Positions 62,899 through 64,000 of a stretch of DNA of 64,000 nucleotides are shown here, piece after piece (position 1 is the stretch's first letter; the number at the start of each line of letters is the position of its first letter). The notes under the pieces are model-generated. The model was not told the DNA's origin and did not search any database. It saw only the letters and a list, made by a program, of their open reading frames with translations. The stretch is from Aequorivita xiaoshiensis (GTDB lineage Bacteria > Bacteroidota > Bacteroidia > Flavobacteriales > Flavobacteriaceae). Made by a program: the position numbers and the translations under genes. Where the stretch lies: assembly GCF_022008395.1 (NCBI RefSeq), contig NZ_JAIRBB010000007.1, forward strand, positions 82,113 through 146,112. Reading direction: 5' to 3'.

Positions 62899-63777
62899 AT
62901 GAATAACAGAATGGTCTTAACTGTTATTTCAGCTTTTTTTATTTCAGTTTCTGCTTTTTCGCAAGTAGGGATTAACAATACAAATCCAACAACTACTCTC
63001 GATGTTAAGGGTGGAATTTCTTTAAGAGAAAGTGGAGCTCCACTTAAAATAAACGACGGTATAAATGAAAATATTGATTTAGGTGAAGTGCCTTATTCTC
63101 AATACCTCATTGAAGGCCCTACGGGTTCTTTTTCGATAAAGAGTATTAAACCAATTTCGGGAGCTGATGGTCAAATTGTACGATTGATAAATAGTACAAA
63201 CTATGAAATGACAATAGTAAATGATAAAACGGCAAATCCTTTAAGAATTCTATGTCCAAATGAAAGTAATTTGAATTTAAAAGGGAAAAACTCATCTGTA
63301 ACCTTACAGTATAGTAAATCTCTTAGAAAATGGACAGTTTTAGGATATGCTACAACAGAGAAACAGGTAACGAGAAAATTTCATGCCATTGGAATAAATG
63401 ATATTGAACGAGAAAATAGTGGTTGGGGGAATTTTGATGATTTAGAAATAGAAATTACTCCGACTAACTCAACTATTTACTTAACGTTTTACGCTATAGG
63501 AGAACAAGAAAACAGCTCCATGGCCTTAGGACATACTGCTAAATTTCGAATCCTTGTAGATGGTATCCCAATTCCAAAACTAGAAATTAGAGCAATACAA
63601 AGTCAGGGTTTCTTTAATGCATCTCTACCCATGTACCCACTTGAGGTTACTCCCGGTAAAAAAATTATATTTAAAGTTCAATGGTCTAAAACAAGTGGGG
63701 CAGCCCATAATTTTCTTCGACTTCAAAATCATCCTTCCAATCCCGGGCATAGGAGATATCTTACGATAATAGACTAG
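62899..63777 (+). CDS. Secreted protein of unknown function with tail-fibre-like N-terminal motif
   Basis: About 292 residues: signal peptide (MNNRMVLTVISAFFISVSAF, cleavage after SQ) and then QVGINNTNPTTTLDVKGGIS, a motif that opens many Bacteroidota surface proteins and phage-tail-like proteins. The rest is beta-rich with no motif I recognise (SIKSIKPISGADGQIVRLIN, VTLQYSKSLRKWTVLGYATT, FRILVDGIPIPKLEIRAIQS). An in-frame ATG at 62881 would add six residues (IYNFT) before a better signal peptide start, so 62899 is preferred. Possibly an adhesin subunit; no S74 peptidase motif is visible. Confidence 0.7.
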   Translation: MNNRMVLTVISAFFISVSAFSQVGINNTNPTTTLDVKGGISLRESGAPLKINDGINENIDLGEVPYSQYLIEGPTGSFSIKSIKPISGADGQIVRLINSTNYEMTIVNDKTANPLRILCPNESNLNLKGKNSSVTLQYSKSLRKWTVLGYATTEKQVTRKFHAIGINDIERENSGWGNFDDLEIEITPTNSTIYLTFYAIGEQENSSMALGHTAKFRILVDGIPIPKLEIRAIQSQGFFNASLPMYPLEVTPGKKIIFKVQWSKTSGAAHNFLRLQNHPSNPGHRRYLTIID

Positions 63778-63823
63778 GCTTAAGCGTGTAAATTGAAGTA
63801 GTGACCATATTAAAAAAGCGTCA

Positions 63824-63855
63824 TAAAAAAGGGCCAGACTTTTAAGTCCGGCCCT
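63824..63855 (-). terminator. Terminator for an off-window minus-strand gene
   Basis: 11-bp stem agggccagact / agtccggccct (one A-C mismatch), loop ttta. As run before it on the plus strand, so the T tail is on the minus strand; it would serve a minus-strand gene to the right of the window, beyond the heptamer array. Confidence 0.5.
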
Positions 63856-63905
63856 GTTGATTATAACTTTTACATTTCGGAAATAGTAATCGATTTTTTA
63901 ATTTT

Positions 63906-64000
63906 CATCTAGCATCTAGCATCTAGCATCTAGCATCTAGCATCTAGCATCTAGCATCTAGCATCTAGCATCTAGCATCTAGCATCTAGCATCTAGCATC
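63906..64000. repeat. Perfect heptanucleotide tandem array (unit catctag, 13.5+ copies)
   Basis: 95 nt of exact catctag repeats with no interruption, running off the right edge of the window, so the full length is unknown. No spacers, so it is not a CRISPR array. The largest and most perfect of the five 7-bp-period repeats. Confidence 0.95.

Noticed and set aside
63906..64000. CRISPR array at the right end
   Set aside because: The 7-bp units are contiguous with no unique spacers, and no cas gene is nearby.

Overview
The window is chromosomal DNA from a member of the Bacteroidota, almost certainly family Flavobacteriaceae. It is AT-rich. Several genes start with TTG or GTG and few have a Shine-Dalgarno site. 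Good matches to the Bacteroidota promoter (TTG, about 19 nt, TAnnTTTG) precede rpsF, the zapA operon and hup. Gene content and order (udk-ftsB-mutAB, rpsF-rpsR-rplI, DUF4290-murA, recQ-kdsD-tatC, zapA-rny) and families such as DUF2911, DUF4290, DUF6122, DUF6495 and WbqC fit this family. The genus cannot be fixed from sequence alone.

Layout. 1-9.5 kb: end of an EEP-family hydrolase, wbqC, udk, a FtsB/DivIC protein, both methylmalonyl-CoA mutase subunits, a decayed membrane-protein gene, rlmH, nadC, a YihY protein and a secreted DUF2147 protein. 9.5-20.8 kb: priA, the rpsF-rpsR-rplI operon, DUF6495, a MacB-like permease, hisS, a flavodoxin-like reductase, an SRAP/HMCES DNA-protein crosslink protein, tRNA-Met, a START-like protein, a class IV aminotransferase and yqgE. 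21-37 kb: hup, fmt, a first RecQ, a NadR-like ATPase, DUF493, DUF4290, murA, a coiled-coil membrane protein, photolyase with an SRPBCC protein and a tiny basic ORF, a DUF2911 protein, an AhpD-like protein, tatC, kdsD, a second RecQ and a nucleoid-associated protein. 37-41 kb: a TnpR-passenger-family protein, ctaA, a CCA-adding-type enzyme and a Sua5/TsaC protein. 41-48.4 kb: a cell-surface glycan (probably LPS core) cluster with four GT2 proteins, one of them an internal tandem duplication, a CDP-glycerol-type transferase, a GT9 heptosyltransferase-like protein and an InaA/Kdo-kinase-like protein. 48.4-57.5 kb: TonB-dependent receptor, M23 peptidase, a ZapB-like coiled coil, zapA, a probable 6S (6S-Flavo type) RNA, rny, an aldo/keto reductase and xerD. 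57.6-62.5 kb: six tandem paralogous small outer-membrane beta-barrel genes, then aroQ. 62.5-64 kb: a double palindrome, a secreted adhesin-like protein and a perfect 7-bp tandem array that runs off the window edge.

Most genes are housekeeping: nucleotide and NAD metabolism, translation, cell-wall synthesis, division, replication restart and protein export. The least ordinary features are a set of tandem repeats with a constant 7-bp period but different units at five loci, one inside mutB; the RNA between zapA and rny; the six-gene porin array with near-copied terminators; the double GT2; Asp at the fosfomycin-reactive position of MurA; a RecQ without its zinc cysteines; and a heme A synthase with an extra periplasmic module. 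I found no CRISPR array, prophage, rRNA operon or intact insertion sequence.
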